A stretch of 64,000 nt of DNA from Bacteroidales bacterium (GTDB lineage Bacteria > Bacteroidota > Bacteroidia > Bacteroidales > P3): the NCBI GenBank assembly GCA_017479705.1, contig JAFVCA010000005.1:32435-96434 (forward strand), read 5' to 3'. The notes under the pieces were generated by a model. That model was not told the DNA's origin, ran no database searches, and saw only the letters and a list, made by a program, of their open reading frames with translations. A program made the position numbers and the translations under genes. Below, in pieces: positions 61,193-64,000 of the stretch. The first letter of the stretch is position 1; each line of letters begins with the position of its first letter.

Positions 61193-61268
61193 CAGCGGGA
61201 TTGTTGGCACCAATCCATGCTGCCACAGCCCCAGCAACACAACAAAGAATGCATAATTCAATATAGTT

Positions 61269-61514
61269 ATGGATATACAAAAGACAAAACCCCTTTACCT
61301 CCCACCCAAGATAGTCGCGGTGGCATTCAAGGTCGAGTTGGGTAACATGGCAAGCAACCCTCTCTCCCTTGATATCATCCCCTTCGAGGAGGATTTCAGC
61401 ACGGGGCAGCGCTACAACCGCTCCTACAGCAGCGGCGACGACTTCTTCGGCGGCGGCAACACCTCGTCCGCTCCCGGCACCTCCGACTATAATACCTTCG
61501 AATGGGGCTGGTAA
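61269..61514 (+). CDS. Short peptide (81 residues), second member of the VE-x-G family
   Basis: Starts MDIQKTKPLYLPPKIVAVAF, continues KVELGNMASNPLSLD and has a long Gly/Ser/Asp/Asn/Tyr-rich tail (SSGDDFFGGGNTSS, SDYNTFEWGW). The N-terminal pattern K-x-(M/L)-Y-x2-P-x-(V/I)-x-V-x3-(K/R)-VE-x-G-x2-(G/A)-S aligns with the 51-residue peptide at 38446; the tails differ completely. No signal peptide. It lies 18 bp upstream of a fimbrillin-like lipoprotein gene of the same plan. It could be a precursor peptide, an anchor-like accessory, or a regulator; nothing in the sequence decides. Confidence 0.6.
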   Translation: MDIQKTKPLYLPPKIVAVAFKVELGNMASNPLSLDIIPFEEDFSTGQRYNRSYSSGDDFFGGGNTSSAPGTSDYNTFEWGW

Positions 61515-61532
61515 ACCCACAACACAATATAA

Positions 61533-63230
61533 ATGAATAAAAAGACAAGAACTATGAATAAATCCCTTACCCGCATCCTCCTGTTGGGTGCTCTCATCTC
61601 AGCGGCACTCTTCTCCGCCTGTCAGAAAGACGGCGTTGTAACCCTCCGTGCCCGCATAGGCCATTTCGGCTCGCAGGACAAAGTCTTTATGGGCGGTGAA
61701 GAAAACCTCACCCCCTTTTGGCGCAATGGCGACACCGTGATTGTCAACGGTGCCCCCTACACCCTGGCAGGTTCCACTAATTCCGGGTCCCGACTCGAAG
61801 TGGCTCGCGCTGCCTCCTACTGGGCCGTCTTCCCGGCATCCATCACCCCCGTGGCCTCCCAGTCCGACAGCCGTATCAATGTCTCCCTCCCTGCACTGCA
61901 GCCCTACTACACCGCCTCTGACGGCAAACAAGCTGTCAACGCCCCCATGGGAGCCTATTTAGAAAGCGATGCCAGCTCCGGCTCCATCACCTTCACCAAC
62001 ATGGGTGCCCTTTTGGCCATCAATATCGTCAACAACACCGGCCATGTCAACATCACCGTCGACTCCGTCAGCGTCCGTGCCACAGGCATACCCCTTTGGG
62101 GGGACGGCTACGTTGCCGACTACCGCACGGACTCCCGCCGTGTCGTTCTTACCTCCACTCTCCAAGGCCACGACTCCGTAGTCCTCGCCCGTCCCAACCC
62201 GGACTTCCCTGACGACCCAAGCGCCTCGCGCTCCCTCTCAATGGGTTTGGCCGTCACCAATGCGGCCGAAGTATACGTGTACGTCCCCTCCTGCGAACCT
62301 CTTACCCCCAACCGCTACAGGATTATCATCCATGCCCATGCCGCTAACAACGTGGACGTCTCCGAATCCAATGAGCAGAGCGAGTCCAACCCCTACGCTG
62401 GCTGCATACCCAACAACAGCCTCGCCCCGGTCAATTTCAGCCTCGGCAACTCAGAGATAGAATACCCTGAAGGCGCAGTCCACGGAGTCTTCACCGTTGC
62501 AGACGGTCGGCAAGTCTACTTCTCACAAGGCAACCTTCAGTACCAAGCCTCAACCCGAACTTGGCGTTTCGCAGAGCATCAGTGGGATTTTGTAGGAGGA
62601 GGCAATTTCGAAGGGACGGTAGACGGCAGTGACAATGAATTGATTAGCTCTTCTTATTCAGGATGGATTGATTTGTTCTGTTGGGCAACAAGTGGTGCGA
62701 ATACCCGTTATCCCCCATATTATCATAGTACTGATGCAACTGCCTACCCAAATATTGCTACCATGGCGGGGACTGTTTACTTTTATGATTGGGGATATAA
62801 TGCCATATCTAATGGAGGCAACCAGCCTCAGATATGGCGAACATTGAGTAGTACCGAATGGAATTATTTACTTAGACTACGAACCTTTGGAAACAATTCT
62901 GGAGAAGGCTATAGCTTTAAATATGTATCAGTGTCTGCAAATGAGCACACCATTAGTGGAATGCTGATTTTCCCTGATAATTATACGAATCAATTATCTG
63001 TTGGAGATGTGATAAATCAGATACCAGAGGGGTGTGTTTTCCTGCCACAAGGCGGGTATAGATTTGATGTAAATGTTACAAATGACCAAAAGGGTCATTA
63101 TTGGACTTCGTTGGGGCCAGGAAACCATAAAGCATATACCGTAGATTTCCCAAATCGGGAAAGTAATTTGATAGGCCAGCATAATATGTCATATGGCTAT
63201 TCAGTCAGATTGGCAAAAAACATCAACTAA
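61533..63230 (+). CDS. Fimbrillin-like lipoprotein with C-terminal FISUMP-like domain, second copy
   Basis: 565 residues from MNKKTRTMNK; a second start seven codons later (MNKSLTRILLLGALIS) gives a better signal peptide. Lipobox ALFSACQKD. Residues ~35-310 are a fimbrillin-like beta domain (NLTPFWRNGDTVIVNGAPYTL, SYWAVFPASITPV, TNMGALLAINIVNNTG, VYVYVPSCEPLTPNRYRI). From about 310, GVFTVADGRQVYFSQGNLQY opens the same FISUMP-like domain as in the 38737 gene (STRTWRFAEHQWDFVGG, YSGWIDLFCWATSG, YNAISNGGNQPQIWRTLSSTEWNYLL, VFLPQGGYRF, HYWTSLG, YSVRLAKNIN). From about 62625 the coding sequence turns AT-rich to the end, at the same place in the domain as the first copy. Probably surface-exposed; ligand unknown. 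Confidence 0.75.
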   Translation: MNKKTRTMNKSLTRILLLGALISAALFSACQKDGVVTLRARIGHFGSQDKVFMGGEENLTPFWRNGDTVIVNGAPYTLAGSTNSGSRLEVARAASYWAVFPASITPVASQSDSRINVSLPALQPYYTASDGKQAVNAPMGAYLESDASSGSITFTNMGALLAINIVNNTGHVNITVDSVSVRATGIPLWGDGYVADYRTDSRRVVLTSTLQGHDSVVLARPNPDFPDDPSASRSLSMGLAVTNAAEVYVYVPSCEPLTPNRYRIIIHAHAANNVDVSESNEQSESNPYAGCIPNNSLAPVNFSLGNSEIEYPEGAVHGVFTVADGRQVYFSQGNLQYQASTRTWRFAEHQWDFVGGGNFEGTVDGSDNELISSSYSGWIDLFCWATSGANTRYPPYYHSTDATAYPNIATMAGTVYFYDWGYNAISNGGNQPQIWRTLSSTEWNYLLRLRTFGNNSGEGYSFKYVSVSANEHTISGMLIFPDNYTNQLSVGDVINQIPEGCVFLPQGGYRFDVNVTNDQKGHYWTSLGPGNHKAYTVDFPNRESNLIGQHNMSYGYSVRLAKNIN

Positions 63231-63243
63231 GAACAAATCCAAG

Positions 63244-63294
63244 ATGCAATGAAAGCAGAGCGGGGCCTCAGGCCCCGCTCTGCTTTCATTGCAT
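63244..63294. terminator. 24-bp perfect hairpin after the second lipoprotein gene
   Basis: Arms 63244-63267 and 63271-63294 are exact reverse complements around a TCA loop, with GCAGAGCGGGGCC at the core. No T-run; probably a bidirectional terminator or insulator ahead of the rRNA operon. Confidence 0.7.
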
Positions 63295-63299
63295 AGCCC

Positions 63300-63736
63300 C
63301 TGTCGCGGCCCGCGTCCGTTCCTGGTCCGCCCGCCGCCGTCCGTTTCCCGAACATTTGCCGCACGGTTCCCGCAGCGTGGGAGGGGGAAGCGCCGTGCAG
63401 GCGGCGGGGAGCCGAACGCGAAGGGGCGTGGGAGGGGCGGGGGAGGGGCGTGTGAGCCCCCGCCCTCCGTGCATCGACAACAGGCTGTAAACCAATGCGA
63501 TGAAAAACAACAGGCCAATCTTTGCATGTATTAAACAAAAGGAAACCAGCAAGTTGCAGGGATTTCTGGAAAAATCCGTGCGGAGGGAGGCCGATTTTCG
63601 GGAAAAACGGGGGAATCCGGGGCGTTTTGCAGGGGATTTTCCGCGGCCTTCGGGGCGTGGATGAAAAAAAGTTTCGAATACAATCGGCTGTGGCACAGCG
63701 GGGTGTGAAAAATCACGAAAAAAAAGCGAAAAAAAA
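63300..63736. other. Gene-free region upstream of the rRNA operon
   Basis: No convincing gene. 63300-63480 is very GC-rich and contains a G-quadruplex pattern at 63423-63448 (GGGG-CGT-GGG-A-GGGG-C-GGGGG-A-GGGG). 63540-63730 is purine-rich with A-tracts (AAAAAAAGTTTCG, GAAAAAAAAGCGAAAAAAAA) near the promoter. Open frames on both strands here have no protein-like character. Confidence 0.6.
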
Positions 63737-63737
63737 A

Positions 63738-63768
63738 TTTGGCGGTTTGGAAAAAGGTCGTATCTTTG
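63738..63768 (+). promoter_or_regulatory. rRNA operon promoter
   Basis: TTTG (63738-63741), 19-bp spacer, TATCTTTG (63761-63768), with A-tracts immediately upstream. The leader to the 16S start is about 165 nt. Confidence 0.82.
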
Positions 63769-63936
63769 CACCCGCTTTCGACAGGGAAACGCACCGCAAG
63801 GGCGTTCCTGGAAAGGGAAAGCGAAAGTACATTGAAACGGATGGGAAAGATGAGATAGCGTGTGTCGGAGGCATCCGGTCGAGGCCGGGTGCGGAGACAC
63901 GAAGACGAGTCAAAAGGTAGAAGCAAGCAATTCTTA

Positions 63937-64000
63937 CAATGAAGAGTTTGATCCTGGCTCAGGATGAACGCTAGCGGCAGGCCTAACACATGCAAGTCGA
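63937..64000 (+). rRNA. 16S ribosomal RNA, 5' end (truncated by window edge)
   Basis: GAAGAGTTTGATCCTGGCTC is the conserved 16S 5' sequence, followed by AGGATGAACGCTAGCGGCAG and GCCTAACACATGCAAGTCGA, of Bacteroidales type. The mature 5' end is estimated from alignment with the E. coli start. Confidence 0.97.

Noticed and set aside
63517-63524. Second rRNA promoter (AATCTTTG)
   Set aside because: First base departs from TAnnTTTG and no TTTG lies at the right spacing upstream.
63289-63940. Open frames on both strands in the GC-rich region before 16S
   Set aside because: Pro/Arg-rich in every frame, no motif, overlapping promoter elements and the rRNA leader.

Overview
The window is one contig-like stretch of a Bacteroidales (Bacteroidota) chromosome. 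Four things point there. Promoters have the TAnnTTTG -7 element (mostly TATCTTTGCA), with few Shine-Dalgarno sites. There are type IX secretion parts: a SprA C-terminus and a T9SS sorting tail on a 2297-residue protein. TonB-dependent receptors pair with Bacteroidota-type lipoproteins (DUF4249, fimbrillin-like). The last bases are the start of a 16S rRNA of Bacteroidales type. Genus cannot be fixed from this alone. Most of the sequence is ordinary, moderately GC-rich core genome; I see no phage, integrase, transposase, CRISPR array or tRNA.

Layout. 1-8.2 kb (+): sprA end, TPR protein, DedA protein, a 51-residue membrane protein, sufS, recN and an M23 peptidase. 8.6-13.4 kb: DUF3667 protein (-), then rplU-rpmA, a DAHP synthase/chorismate mutase fusion and an uncharacterised radical SAM/lipoprotein pair. 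13.4-19.5 kb (-): glnA, a 31-codon ORF, folK, TonB receptor, DUF4249 lipoprotein and aroK, with glnA firing from a mirror-image promoter shared with pepP (+). 21-28 kb: a zinc-type CDF exporter, a Na/Pi symporter, a secreted endonuclease and a beta-barrel protein. 28.2-38 kb: a respiratory block, nqrABCDEF followed by sdhCAB. 38-43.6 kb: a structured leader RNA, a short peptide gene and a fimbrillin-like lipoprotein, then a SAM-II riboswitch with metK, a DUF4491 protein, pdxJ and a nitroreductase-like lipoprotein. 44-51 kb (-): the giant modular T9SS adhesin. 51-61 kb: aat and a low-Mr phosphatase, a GH20 enzyme, a nucleoside kinase, a Sel1-repeat protein and a choline-kinase-like protein. 61-63.2 kb: a second peptide + lipoprotein cassette. 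63.2-64 kb: the rRNA operon promoter region and the 16S start.

Two features stand out as poorly explained. First, the first ~42 kb carries a family of intergenic modules. They combine AATTGAAAATTGA-like tracts, a 6-bp GCGGNN/NNCCGC hairpin with a 3-nt loop and compensatory base changes, and tandem AACACATT octamers. They often begin flush with stop codons. Second, two unlinked loci share the order promoter, short peptide with a common N-terminal motif (Y-x2-P ... VE-x-G ... S), then a lipoprotein whose last third is a FISUMP-like domain with an abrupt AT-rich switch. One copy has a ~270-nt structured leader that ends in an intrinsic terminator with a competing antiterminator stem.

All assignments come from reading the translated sequence and recalling family signatures; no search was run.
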